64,000 nucleotides of DNA, taken from NCBI GenBank assembly GCA_949752795.1, contig OX457070.1:37229185-37293184 (forward strand), read 5' to 3'. Below are positions 34,501 through 45,778 of the stretch, piece by piece. Source of the stretch: Hyperoodon ampullatus (taxonomy: Eukaryota > Chordata > Mammalia > Artiodactyla > Ziphiidae). The translations under genes were made by a program, and so were the position numbers. The notes beneath the pieces were generated by a model that saw only the letters and a list, made by a program, of their open reading frames with translations, searched no databases and had not been told where the DNA came from. Position 1 is the stretch's first letter, and each line of letters begins with the position of its first letter.

Positions 34501-36029
34501 ACCCCCACCCAAAGTCAATTTGGGGGGTTCTATGAGCACTTCAGTTTGTTCCTCATTAGTCCCAGATAGTACTCTGAGGCATGCATATGAATTTTAAATG
34601 AGAAACATCAATCTGGGTTATGTAGAGAATTCCTCCAATTTCTACAAGGAGGAGGTAAGAGAAGAAGGGTGGCAGATGGTAAGGGGAGGATAAAACAGCT
34701 TAAATAGCTTTGTTACCTTTGTTACAAGTTTTCCTTCCAGGAAGAGCCATTTAATGGTTTTCTAGCTAAATGAGCTATTTTACATTTGTAGAGATGACAA
34801 ACTTCACTATTCACCAGGACCATATGCTTTTTTGATATTCATAAAGGCTTTGAAGTCTAAAATATATGCTGTTTAGGAATGTTAGTCTAGACTAGAGAAT
34901 AATAGCTCTCCCCTAAATAATACATAAGTACCTTTTTAAATTGGCCTTGGCGAGGGGAAATTTTAAAAATAGAAGATATGGGTCAGAATCAAGTTCTATA
35001 ACTCAGTACAGTCCTTGTAAAAGATTTATGGATTTGGTTGAAGGGTTATTTTAGACACGTTTGTGCATAGCGTAAATACAAATTATTTATAAATTTTTTT
35101 TAATAATGAAAAAGTGAGTCCTAAGAAGACCAGCAGGTGGCATAAATAATTTATTTAATCAAAACTGGCAAGGTATGTATTGTAAAAGATATCTTCCCTG
35201 ACCTTTTGCCCATGAAAAAAATTCTTGACTATTGAGACCAAAATTCCCAATTAAATCATCACTAAAGAAGACTTTACTTAGTTATAAATACAAAAATTGG
35301 AATTGCAGGAGAGATGGATCTCATAGATATCAATCCAAAACTAGGTTATAAGCTGTATGCGCAGGCCTATCATTAAACTGAAACACAAAAGACAACCTGT
35401 AATGAGAGCATCTAATCTCGATGCTCCACCCAGCATGCTTCAGCATCTCTGAGGTGGGAGGAGTGTGCTGATATCAGAGACTTAGGAAAGTCATGTTTTC
35501 AAAAGCTATGTGGGTGTGTACCTGTCACAGTAGATTCTGCAACAACAACAGGAAGCCTCTTCTTTCAAATGCAACTGGGAGATTGGTCTCAACATTCAGT
35601 CTTTACTGGGTCCTGGTAAGGCTCCAAGACACTAACCCATCAGATACCTGTTGGTTGCCTTGGATCTAAAATATTTTCCCCATTTACCAACATCTGATGA
35701 AACAGCCGACAGGAAGTGTGTGTCTTCACTTGCTTTGTACCTGTGCCCGTGGAAATAGCTCCCATCAATAGATATAGTCCTGCACGTCTTGACTTTCAGC
35801 AGTGTGTAGTGCAGAGGCAGAAGTCTGTGAGACTAGACATGTCACCCCTAAGATATCTAGAGCAACTTCCTGACCTGCAGCCCTCAGTGGGAGAGCCAGG
35901 GACCACAGACTTCTCATCATGGGTTAGAATCCAGATATGTGTACCGACTAGAGCAAACAGCACCAAACTATTAGTAATAATTTCTCTGGAAGGTGAGTTT
36001 ATAGGAGATTGTCTATTTTATGCTCACTA
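34501..36029. other. No recognisable feature
   Basis: Includes an open plus-strand frame of 104 codons at 35,716-36,030. I see no known domain, start context or exon flanks, so I do not call it a gene. Confidence 0.4.
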
Positions 36030-36105
36030 ATATATCTTTAGTGCCTAGTCTTGGGTCTTATACATAGTAGTAGGTGGTAAATAAATACTTGTTGAATGAA
36101 TACTT
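36030..36105 (+). repeat. L2 3' end
   Basis: The text 'tagtgcctagtcttggg' and 'ataaatacttgttgaatg' matches the L2 terminal segment. Confidence 0.65.
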
Positions 36106-38184
36106 TAATGTTTAAATTTTTTGAAATGAGCCTGTTACTTTTGCTATCATAAGGAAAATAAAAGGTTTGCTGGCATTCTCATACTCAAAAGAGAATCATT
36201 CTTCTAGAGAATTTTTCCCTAAGTGAAAACCTAGTTATTTTTTCTTCCACAGTCTTTATTTGAATGAATTTAATTTTTGAGTGCAAATACATACAAGCTT
36301 GACAAAACCCACCTAACTTAAAGAGTGTCTAAATCAGCTAACCAATTATACAGATCACCAGTGACTCATTTCAGACACTTTCCAGGTGTATCTGCTACCT
36401 ATTTCAGTAAACACACACTCCACTATTACCTTACTGTTTGCTTTCCTGTGGACACCTTACACACAGCTGCATTTTGAAGCATCACCTCTCATGGTCCTAG
36501 TCCCTTCCCCAGGAAGCAATAATGAAAGTCAGCAGCTTTTTCCCAAGTGAGACACCCACTGTGTTGCTCTGTGCCTTGCAGGCAATTCTCGGCTTGCTTC
36601 CCAGCAAGGCCAAATATTAACTGGAAGGAAATTGGGGTGGAGGGATGTAGAACAAAATTTTCTTTAAAACCATGTGACAAATAATGGCTGGTGTTCAAGT
36701 CTACCCCGCAAAAGTTGGATTCACACATAATATAATTGAAACCACCCAAATTTTGGTGTATAGATATAGTACGCACGTAATATGTATTTGTAGAATGAAT
36801 GAATACTGATAGTGCTTCTTAGCAAGAGGAATTTATAGACTGAGACCCAATCTTACTCTGTACTGCCCAAGGAGGCACCTTCTCTGCTTCAGTCACCTGG
36901 CAGCTTACAAGTTGGCTGTTGGTATTATAACTTGGGAGATGCTGTATTGGTGTCTTAGACAAAGATCTTCTGGTTGAAAGTCACTTGAGGGCCTTACTCT
37001 AAGGGCTCCAGCCTGCTGGGCCTTACACCTGGTGTGGCAGTTTTCAGAGAAGGAAGGTTGTGGGCTGGAAACAGAAGAGGTGTCTATTGCGTTTGGTGTT
37101 TTAGCTTAGATTCATTTAGTCGTAAGGAATTGACATTCACTAAAGTTAAAGGGGATTTATTATAAGGCATGATAACAAGTCTCTAGCATTAGTCCCAAAG
37201 GAGTCATGCAGAGCTCATTCATATGCTATGAATATGCATCTGCACTGTTCTAGCCTCCCTGCAAACTGGCAGGCTTACTGCATTGGGCAGTAGGGTGAGG
37301 TCATTGGTTAGCCTGAAGACTGACAAACCACCCTGGTGAATGAGCTGTGGCCCAGAAGGACAAGATACAGAATCGGTGGGAACAGATCATAGCTGTCTAG
37401 CCATGAGGACTGTGAGGGCCCCTTAAATATGTTTAGTATATTTGGGTATCTGGTTTAAGAAACCTGGGTGCGTTTCAGGCTACTATGGACTCAGGACTGA
37501 CCCTGAATACTATCTAAATGAGGAAAAATTTCTCCTTAGGCTTTAACACACATATGCACACATATACACTCAGGAAAATATGATGCCTGGTGCATTAATG
37601 TTGCCCAAGACCCTGACACTAAAGTCCCACTCAGGTCTGCCTCTGTGTCAAAGTGCTCAGGATACAAATTATGACCTTAAAAATTGATGGCTATAATGAA
37701 GTTTCAGGAAATGTGACAAAGTAACATTCTAAGTATGTAAAACAGTGTAAAATAACCAGTTTGGGCACAGGGAGGGAGGCAGCAACTAGAGAGAAAGTGT
37801 GTCAGGCCTTCTTTGCAACTGATGTCATACCACTTCATCAACAATTCCCAGAAGGACTGCCCTCTCTGCCCCCTCCATTCAACTATCCTTGCCTTTCCTG
37901 TGAGCCTTTAGACTATTATCGTTAACATAAGAAACTTTATATACATTGAATGAATATGCCTTAACTTGTTCAGCAGTATCAACGCTCATAATTTTGACTT
38001 CTTTAGCTGTAATTTTCACAGGGGATGGTTGCATTCTGAAGAGGGAGTAAAGCTCTTGCCCTGGTCCCAGCTGTCCTCATTGAGTCCCTAATATTGCCTG
38101 AAGCTGCCACTACTGAAGGAGTAGGTCGTCAGAAGGAGAACAGCCACATCCTATGTATAAGATGAGCTTAAAAAATCACATAGC
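36106..38184. other. Unassigned DNA
   Basis: No gene. A stretch around 37,080-37,540 has an LTR-like feel but nothing I can name. The frame at 36,489-36,776 minus (95 codons) is unsupported. Confidence 0.35.
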
Positions 38185-38620
38185 ACTTTCATTCATCCAT
38201 TCAGCAAAAGTCTTGGAATGGCTGCTATTGCCAGGCACCATGCCAGGCTCTGGGGGATATGGCAATGGGTAAATTAGACAGGGTTCCTGCACTCAGGGAG
38301 CTTGCAACCTGCGTGGGAGTGGAGGAAGGGGGAGATGAACATCAAACAAATAATCACAAATAATTACTTTAAACAAATTACACTGAGAGCTGGGCGACGA
38401 AGCACATACTGTCGTGGGCAAGAATTACGGGAGAATCAAATTCAGGTGGGGAGGGGACTGTGGTCAGGAAGGGCTCTGAGGAAGCAACTTCTCAGCTGAA
38501 ACTGAAGGAGAAGCTGGAATTAGCTAGGGGAAGAACAAGGTGGGAGAGCATTCCAGGTGGAGGGGACAGCAGGTGCCAAAGCCCTGGGACAGCAAAGGGC
38601 TAGACATAGTCAAGGAATTG
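38185..38620 (+). repeat. Ancient 'caacaaatattt' family repeat
   Basis: The text 'ttcatccattcagcaaaag', 'ccaggcaccatgccaggc' and 'gagcattccaggtggagg' follows the family layout in the plus orientation. Confidence 0.6.
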
Positions 38621-38754
38621 AATGAAGACCATGTGTTGTGTACTGAGCAAGAGCAAGAGTGGCTCAGGATGAGGCAGTTACTCAATTCTTGTCTTTTATT
38701 TGAATGTTTACTGTAAGGAATCTAATCTGTTGCTTTCTATGGGGACAAAGCAGA

Positions 38755-39058
38755 AGTGTGTTAAATGGCTCTAACCCTACACTATCCATATAGGCAGCCA
38801 CTTATGGCTATAGAACATTTGGCTGATCCAAATTGAGATGGGCTGTAAGTATAAAACACACACTGGATTTCGGAGACTTGGTATCAATAATTTTTATATT
38901 GATTACATATTGAAACAGTATTTTTGATACATTGAGTTAAATATTTCACTAAAATTAATTTCACTTGTTTCTTTTTTGCTTTTTTAATATGGCTACTAGA
39001 AAATTTGATATTACATATACAGCCTGCATTATATTCCTGTTGGACAGCACTGCTCTAA
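38755..39058. repeat. Non-autonomous hAT-like DNA transposon
   Basis: The text 'actatccatataggcagcc', 'ctggatttcggagacttgg' and 'gttggacagcactgctc' gives inverted 'gtcca...tggac' ends over about 300 bp. It is a fuller relative of the copy at 3,470-3,685. Confidence 0.6.
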
Positions 39059-39060
39059 AG

Positions 39061-39654
39061 TGTTAACTTAGATATGAAGAAAAACTACTTGACTATAAGG
39101 GAGATTGGGTAATTTAAGAAGGGAGATGAAAGATTTCAGTCCCAGGAGATCTTTAAAAACAGGGCAGCTAGCCAATGACTTGAATTGAATGACTTGAATG
39201 ACTTAGGACTTTCGTGGGTTTTTTTGGAAGCAGGGAAGAGAAGAAACCACAGAGGCTCTTACGGTGCCTTCCAAGGACAACAGAATCCATTTATTATCAA
39301 GTGTTAGTAGGCGAAGAAAATCGTTGGAAGGGCTGGAGGAGAAGGTTCTAGGTGGAGCTTCTCGGAAGCACCCTCAACCCACAGAATCACACTACTTCTT
39401 CTGTGGTGGCAGGGAGAGTGCTGCTGCCACCACAGGAAACTGATGACCATTGAGCACACTGTCTCCTTGGCCACATCCATGCCAAAAATACACGACTCTC
39501 TCCTGATTTTACTGAATTCCAAATTCATAGTCTCACATGCAAGGCAGCTGACTGGCAGAACATAAAGTGGCATCTAGCTGAAAGGAACTCCGGGAAGTGC
39601 AGTTTTTCGTGTTCCAGCTTTTGCAATAGATCATACCACACTAGAAGCAAGTTG
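39061..39654. other. No recognisable feature
   Basis: Unique-looking. The 89-codon minus frame at 39,304-39,573 has no known domain. Confidence 0.4.
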
Positions 39655-39960
39655 CAGTGGGTATTGACTGAGCCAACCCACAGTACCTACCGTAAAGATG
39701 GGGGGAATATTTGCAAGGATGATGATGTGAGAAAGAGAGCTTGGCACATCCAGCCAAGCTGGAGCACACCACTTTGGTGAGGGAAATATAGTAAGAGGAA
39801 TGACCATGAACATAGATGAACCTTGAAAACATTATGCTAAGTGAAAGAAGCCACTCAAAAAGAACCAAATATTGTATGATTCCATTTATATTAAATGTCC
39901 AGAATGGACAAATATAGAGAGACAGAAAGTAGATTAATGGTTGTCTAGGGCTGGGAAATG
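39655..39960 (+). mobile_element. Old L1 3' fragment
   Basis: The text 'gaaccttgaaaacattatgc', 'aagtgaaagaagcc' and 'atggttgtctagggctgg' is L1 3' UTR text. Confidence 0.6.
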
Positions 39961-40235
39961 AACCTTTGATAGAAACCTTTCAGCTGGACAAAGGCCTTGT
40001 AGAGATCTCAAAGGTGTGCCTTGATTATCATAGCCCCGGGGTATTCAAGTCATCCCCACCCCCACCCCCATCCCACTCTTCCCAACTGAGGGCCCAGTTA
40101 CCATGGAGCAGAGACAAGACATCTCTTCGAGGCCCTACCCACATTTAACCCACAGTGTCTGAGAGCAAAATAATGGTTATGGTTTTAGACAACTAAATTT
40201 GGGGTAGTTTGGTATACAGCAATAGAAACCAGGAT
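39961..40235 (+). mobile_element. Possible LTR end
   Basis: Only the last 70 bp ('ttttagacaactaaatttgg', 'gtatacagcaatagaaacc') look like the 3' end of a MaLR/ERVL LTR. The rest is uncertain. Confidence 0.35.
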
Positions 40236-41397
40236 AGGAAGTATGACCCATTCAAAGAACCAAAAGAAGGTGGTTGGCCAGGTAACTGTGGGCTACTCCT
40301 AAGCACTTGAAGTAACAATCATCTCTGTGGTTTCTACCATAAGAAATCAAAAGTCAGGTAAAGCAGAAAAAGGCAAGATTAAGTGAGACGGTTGTGGTTG
40401 GGAAAATTATGGAAATGTGGCTTATACCTCTGTATAACCCCTAAACCAAACAGAGCACATTACTCATTTTCAGCCTTTCCCATTTATTGTAGAGATAAAT
40501 ACAGAGGCCTCTGGCCCTAGCCAGGTTTGCATTACATCAGGCTTCCTTGCAGAGCAGGGCTGAACCAGGGTGGCTCTCACCCCACCGCAAGCAGCAACCC
40601 AGTAGATGACTAAGCTGGCCCCCCACATGTCCCTGCTCTGTTCCTTGCTGAAGCCAGGCAACAGCTGCAAACCCTGGGGTTGAGAGTGGCCCATCCCACC
40701 TTCAGCAAAATCATCTTTCTATTTGTGGCCCTAGTTGTTTGATCCCTGGGGGAAAAAAAAGCAAGAAATTCTATACAGTTTCTTTTGGCTCAGATATGAT
40801 TCTCCTGTCCCTTGGACCATTCTCCTACAATGCGCATCAGTTTCAAGGACACCCTGCCATGGCTTGCTCTATCCTATATGAATTGTGTAACTTTGCATGA
40901 ATTCTAAATCAGAAGGCATTCGATCTTTAGGTCATTTGTGCATGGTTTTCACTTTGGAATGCACTCAGGGTGCAGGACAAATGCCTGCTGACCCCATGTT
41001 TATTTTTTCAGCTGGTGATTGAAGTTCTGGTCCAGTTATAATAGATGGGAATGCTAATATCTTTTGTCCATTTTCAGCTTTATTGCAAATCTTGCATTGC
41101 ATAGGGGTCATATTTCTACTCTCAGCATGTAAAGTAAAAGTAATTTTCATGTCTGTGTTTCCAAAGTAAATATCATTGGGTTTGCCCCCCACCTTCACCC
41201 CATAGAACTATTTTAAAAAGAAAAGATATGAGTATGGAAGAATAATGTTCCAAGCTTCTGGGAGAATGTTATTAATATATGAGGCTTTTTTAAGTTACAA
41301 AAGCTTTTAAAGAACATTCTATAATCTGTGACCACTATGCTGCCTATAATATCTTGCACCTCCTTAATGAATAACAGTACTCCTTTTTCTATGTATT
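40236..41397. other. No recognisable feature
   Basis: No repeat or gene I can support. Short frames at 40,470-40,694 and 40,965-41,198 minus lack context. Confidence 0.4.
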
Positions 41398-41975
41398 TAT
41401 TCAATCATTTAATAAATAGTGACTGAGTGCCCACTGAGAGCCAGATATTGGGGCTACAAGAGCAATTAAGACAGACAAAATGAGGTTCTCACTTTCATGG
41501 CACCTATATTCAGGTTCAGGGAGACAGTAACCAGGTAAACAAATAGATAAGGTAATTTCACATTGAGAAGAATGCTTTGAAGAAAACAAGCAGGGGTAAG
41601 GAACAACTAAGAGAGGTCACTCTGGGTAGAGTGGTCAGAAAGGCCTCTCTCAGTACAACCTATGAACTAGCCAGCCATGCAGAGGGCCCGGGAAAAGATG
41701 TATGGGCTGAGGGAACAGCAATGCAGAAGCCCAAGGACGGAAAGAGTTTGGAAGAAGTCAGAACGGAACTGGAGAGGCAGGCAAAAGGCCAGATCATGCA
41801 GAACCTTATGGGCCTCCCCACTGAGGTGATTTTTACCAAGGGAGTCACATGATCAGATTTATATTTTTAGAGTATCGCAGCTTACTTGGGCTGGCGTGAG
41901 GAATGGATGGGAGGTGGGTTGGGGGTCAAGATAGGAAGGCAGAGTCCAGTTAGAAGATTGCAACAGTTCATAAGA
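41398..41975 (+). repeat. Ancient 'caacaaatattt' family repeat, near full-length copy
   Basis: It runs from 'ttcaatcatttaataaatag' through 'gtggtcagaaaggcctctc' and 'gccagatcatgcagaacc' to 'gagtcacatgatcagattt'. The 91-codon plus frame inside is incidental. Confidence 0.65.
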
Positions 41976-42736
41976 AGAGGCTGCTGCTCTTGTGCCATCA
42001 GCAAAATATATGTTTTAAGTGTTTTTTAGGCGATGCTCACACATTTGCACTGGTTAATTCACATGCATTGTGATATAGTTGACTAGTAGGCACTCAGTAG
42101 ATGTTACATCCCTTCTCTTGACATCTTTGGTTCTGTATCTCACTAGCTGAATGAATCACCATCTTCAATCTCTGAAAATGCAATAAGCATATTAATTCAG
42201 TGCTACAAATGTTTTGAGCACCTTATATGTGTAAAACACTGTGTTAAGATCTGAATATTCAAAAATAAATGACACTTGGTGTCAACTCTCTAGGAAACTA
42301 CAGTCTGAGAACAAGCAGGCAGCCTACCAGAGACAAGATGGTGCTGGGCTTTTCTTGTGAGAGTAGAATAAACCCCTCAGAGCCTTGGGAGCAGAATAAT
42401 TCTACAGACCTCTGGATAGGATTGGGAGAGAAGAAGAATCAGAAAGACTTAGCTCATGTCAGAAATGAAAAGAGAATTTGTATCCTCAACTTCATCTCAT
42501 CTATGTAGCCCTCCCTGGAGTGGAGCTCCAGCAACTGATTTGCTGGTATGATTTTCTTTTTACTTCCTGATATCTGGAATGGTGGAAGCCAGTGAGAAAA
42601 AGAGGTCCTCTGGCTTCAAGGAAGGTTAGAGTCAGCTCATTCATAAAAAGTGATTTCTTCAATCAAACAAAATATTTTCCACAATACATGTCCTTCCCTT
42701 GCCAAATAAAAACAACTTCCATGAATCATGACATTT
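41976..42736. other. No recognisable feature
   Basis: Unique-looking DNA up to the left duplication of the next SINE. Confidence 0.4.
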
Positions 42737-42749
42737 AAAAATTACTTTC

Positions 42750-43142
42750 TGGACTTCCCTGGTGGTGCAGTGGTTAGGAATCCGCCTGCCAATGCAGGGG
42801 GCACGGGTTCGAGCCCTGGTCCGGGAAGATCCCACATGCCACGGAGCAGCTAGGCCTGTGCGCCACAACTACTGAGCCTGCGAGCCACAACTATTGAGCC
42901 CATGTGCCACAACTACTGAAGCCTGCACGCCTAGAGCCCGTGCTCCGCAACAAGAGAAGCCACCGCAATGAGAAGTCTGCGCACCACAATGAAGAGTAGC
43001 CCCCACTCGCTGCAGCTAGAGAAAAGCCTGCGCGCAGCAATGAAGACCCAACACAGCCAAAAATAAATAAATAAATAATAAATAAATAAAAAGACTGCAT
43101 ACTGTAACTTCAATAAGAAACACTGCAGTTTTTAAAAAAAAT
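42750..43142 (+). mobile_element. Long CHR-type SINE with extra 3' sequence
   Basis: A normal SINE runs to an (AAAT)n tail near 43,093. Then come 41 bp of unrelated sequence (43,094-43,134) ending in TTTTT and a second A-rich run. Only after this does the duplication aaaaattactttc appear (42,737-42,749 and 43,143-43,155). The extra 41 bp therefore seems to have been inserted together with the SINE. Confidence 0.85.
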
Positions 43143-43162
43143 AAAAATTACTTTCAATTTTA

Positions 43163-43280
43163 GGAAGTTCCCTGGTGGTCCAGTGGTTAGGACTAGGCAC
43201 TTTCACTGCCCGTGGCTTGGGTTCAATCCCTAGTCGGGGAACTGAGATCCTGCAAGACATGTGGTGTGGCGAATAAAAAA
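43163..43280 (+). mobile_element. Short CHR-type SINE (single tRNA-like unit)
   Basis: It spans 'aagttccctggtggtccag' to 'ggcgaataaaaaa', about 118 bp. The flanks ctttcaatttta (43,151-43,162) and ctttaaatttta (43,281-43,292) differ by one base. The left one overlaps the right duplication of the SINE next door. Confidence 0.88.
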
Positions 43281-43424
43281 CTTTAAATTTTAAAATGTTT
43301 GGAAAAGCTCCTTTAAAAGAGAGACCCCTCCCCAACACGACAGCAAGCTAGAAGCTGAGCTCAGCCATCCACTTTTGCTCAAAGCACTTCTATGTCCAAG
43401 TTTGTATGGCAAAATTGAGCCCTG

Positions 43425-43511
43425 CAGCAGTTCTCAACCCTGACCACACATTGGAATCACCCAAGCAGCTTTTAAAATATATTGGTAACTGGATCCAGCT
43501 GCAGAAATTCT
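43425..43511. repeat. MER5-group hAT transposon, left half
   Basis: The text 'cagcagttctcaaccctg' and 'cacattggaatcaccc' is the start of a hAT-Charlie MER element. The right half is at 44,109-44,213. Confidence 0.65.
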
Positions 43512-43793
43512 TTTTTTTTTTTAATAAATTTATTTTATTTATTTATTTTTGGCTGCGTTAGGTCTTCATTGCGTTGCATGGGCTTCTCATTGCGGTGCTT
43601 CTCTTGTTGGGGAGCACGGACTCTAGGTGCATGGACTTCAGTAGTTGTGGCATTCAGGCTCAGTAGTTGTGGCTCGCGGGCTCTAGAGTGCGGGCTCAGT
43701 AGCTGTGGCACACGGGCTTAGTTGCTCCGCGGCATGTGGAATCTTCCCAAACCAGGGCTCAAACACGTGTCCCCTGCATTGGCAGGTGGATTA
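43512..43793 (-). mobile_element. Long CHR SINE, 5' truncated member of a dimer
   Basis: It carries tail and body but stops at 'ggcaggtggatta', missing about 30 bp of the tRNA-like head. It abuts the tail of the next SINE. The pair shares one duplication, cagaaattct (43,502-43,511) and cagagattct (44,109-44,118). Confidence 0.85.
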
Positions 43794-44108
43794 TTTTTTT
43801 TTAATGTTTGTTTGTTTGTTTGTTTGTGGCTCTTTGGGTCTTTGTTGCTGCGCATGGGCTTTCTCTAGTTGCAGTGAGCGGGGACTACTCTTTGTTGCGG
43901 TGCATGGGCTTCTCATTATGGTGGCTTCTCGTTGCGGAGCACGGGCTCTAGGTGCGTGGGCTTCAGTAGTTGTGGGATTTGGGCTCAGTAGTTGTGGCGC
44001 ACAGGCTTAGTCGCTCCATGGCATGTGGGATCTTCCCGGACTGGGGCTCGAACCCGTGTGCCCTGCATTGGCAGGTGGATTCTTAACCACTACACCACCA
44101 GGGGAGCC
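43794..44108 (-). mobile_element. Long CHR SINE, complete member of the dimer
   Basis: A (TTTG)n tail near 43,806-43,827 is followed by the body and the full head 'caccaccaggggagccc'. It lies upstream of the truncated SINE in the SINE sense. The dimer splits a MER5-group element. Confidence 0.88.
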
Positions 44109-44213
44109 CAGAGATTCTTATTTAATTGGTCTGTGCTATGTCCTGGGCATCAGTATGTTTTTAAACTGCCTTCCAGGTTATTCTAATGTGCATCCAGGAT
44201 TGGGAGCTACTTG
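44109..44213. repeat. MER5-group hAT transposon, right half
   Basis: The text 'ctgggcatcagtatgttttt' and 'aggttattctaatgtgc' completes the element begun at 43,425. Confidence 0.6.
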
Positions 44214-44367
44214 TCTGCTAGCCCATTAAAGAATTGCACTTGGGGTCAGGGACTTAAACCATAGACTCAAAATATGACAACTTGTTTCCACAGACTAGAT
44301 CTGGTTCCCCAACCATGCACTCCTATAGCAACCTGTATTTTTCCTTCATGGGATTTAAATAGTTCGT

Positions 44368-44373
<6 letters not shown>

Positions 44374-44415
<42 letters not shown>

Positions 44416-44439
44416 CAGAGAGAGAGAGAGAGAGAGAGA
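44374..44439. repeat. Compound microsatellite (TG)n(GA)n
   Basis: About 20 TG units (44,374-44,414) are followed after 'aca' by about 11 GA units. It is likely length-polymorphic. Confidence 0.95.
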
Positions 44440-44510
44440 AATTGCTTGACTAATGTCAGTCTCCCTGTTGAAATATAAGCTTCTTGAGTGCAAGGCATCT
44501 GTGTATCAAG

Positions 44511-44700
44511 GCAGTATAGCACTGCGGTTAAAAACACAAGTTCTAGGGTCAATCTGCTTTGCAATCCCAATTTTATCACTTGCCAGCTGTGGGACCTTGG
44601 GTAAATTCCTTAATCATCTGTGTCTCAGTTTCCTCAGCTACAAAGTGGGTTTGTTGCAAAATTATGGTTGCTATGAGATTACATGAGATGTGTGGTGGTT
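44511..44700 (+). repeat. MIR SINE, left part
   Basis: The text 'gtatagcactgcggttaaa', 'gccagctgtgggaccttgg' and 'tctcagtttcctcagc' is MIR. It is broken at agatg (44,696-44,700) by an LTR. Confidence 0.8.
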
Positions 44701-45187
44701 TTCAAATATGTCTGCAAATTCTTCAACACTTTTCCCTCCAAGATATGCAGCAGAAGTTCTCTTCCCTTGAGTATGGGCGACTTAATGACTATCAAATAGA
44801 ATATGACAGAAGTGGTAGTGCCTTTGAGATTAGGACATTAAAGGCATTGTGGCTTTGGATCATTTGCTCTGGGGGAAGTCAGCTGCCTTGTGAAGACAAT
44901 CAGCTGATGGAGAGGGACACCCCTGTGGTGAGGAACTGAGGCTTCCTGCCAACAGCCCTGTGAGGGAACCATCTTGGAAGTGTATCTTCTAGCCCCAGTC
45001 AAGCTTTCAGATGATGGCAGTCCCTGTCAACATCCTGACAGAAACCTCCTGAGAGACCCTGAACCAGAACCAACCTGCTAAACCACTCTGGAATTCCTTA
45101 CCCATGGGAACTGAGATGATAAATTCTTGTTGTTTAAGACATTACTTTTTAGGGCAGTTTGTTATCCAGCAATGGAGAACTAAGAGA
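44701..45187 (+). mobile_element. Solo LTR (MaLR/ERVL-like) inside MIR
   Basis: 487 bp beginning TGTGGTGG, with 'ggaactgaggcttcctgcc', 'accatcttggaagtg' and 'agccccagtcaagc'. A 5-bp duplication, agatg, lies at 44,696-44,700 and 45,188-45,192. It carries no gene. Confidence 0.7.
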
Positions 45188-45250
45188 AGATGATAGCGTG
45201 AAAGCACTTAAAAGACACATAGTAAATACTCAGTAAATGTTAGTCCCTGT
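45188..45250 (+). repeat. MIR SINE, right part
   Basis: The text 'gatgatagcgtgaaagc' and 'atagtaaatactcagtaaatg' restores the MIR 3' end after the LTR. Confidence 0.7.
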
Positions 45251-45639
45251 TGTAACTGCTGTGTTCTCCTTTATGTCCTTAGCATCTATTAAGGGCCTGC
45301 TACACCTGCTACCTATTAAGGACCCAATATACAGCATGTGAGTGAATGAATAAACAGACACAAAGTAAAATAAAGGGTTGAGGCAATCATCCATGGCAGT
45401 GGTTTCTGAAGTTATTTGAGCAAGAACATTTTCAAACAAAATCTTACCCCATGTTTTCAGTAAGGGTTGAGTCAGAAAACAAAAACAAAAACAGAAACTA
45501 CCTTAGGTATTTCAAACAGAGGGAAGCTAATACTGGGAATTGGTTACATAAGCAATGGAAGAGCTGAGAAGCCAAATAGGAAAGAGTGAGGTAACTTAGA
45601 GATTAGCCAGAGTAGGAAAAAATCTCTATATATATATGA
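45251..45639. other. Unassigned DNA
   Basis: A weakly repeat-like stretch ('gaagctaatactgggaattg') at about 45,520-45,600. Nothing I can name. Confidence 0.35.
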
Positions 45640-45778
45640 AGAGAGAGAGGGGAAATTATAAAGCGAATGTGGTAAATATTAACATATAGGGAATCTGGGA
45701 AAAGGGAATTGTTTGTACTATTCTTGCAGTGTTTATGTAAGTCTGGAACTATTTCAAAATAAAAAGTTAAATATAAAT
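45640..45778 (+). mobile_element. Old L1 3' tip
   Basis: The text 'gtttgtactattcttgcag' and 'gaactatttcaaaataaa' is the L1 3' terminus. Confidence 0.6.

Noticed and set aside
35716..36030. 104-codon plus-strand open frame in a low-repeat area
   Set aside because: No domain, no recognisable homology and no convincing exon boundaries; it runs into L2 text at its end. Length is within chance for mammalian DNA.
43482..44010. Pair of overlapping plus-strand frames resembling a Cys-rich protein
   Set aside because: They are read-through of the SINE dimer, not a gene.
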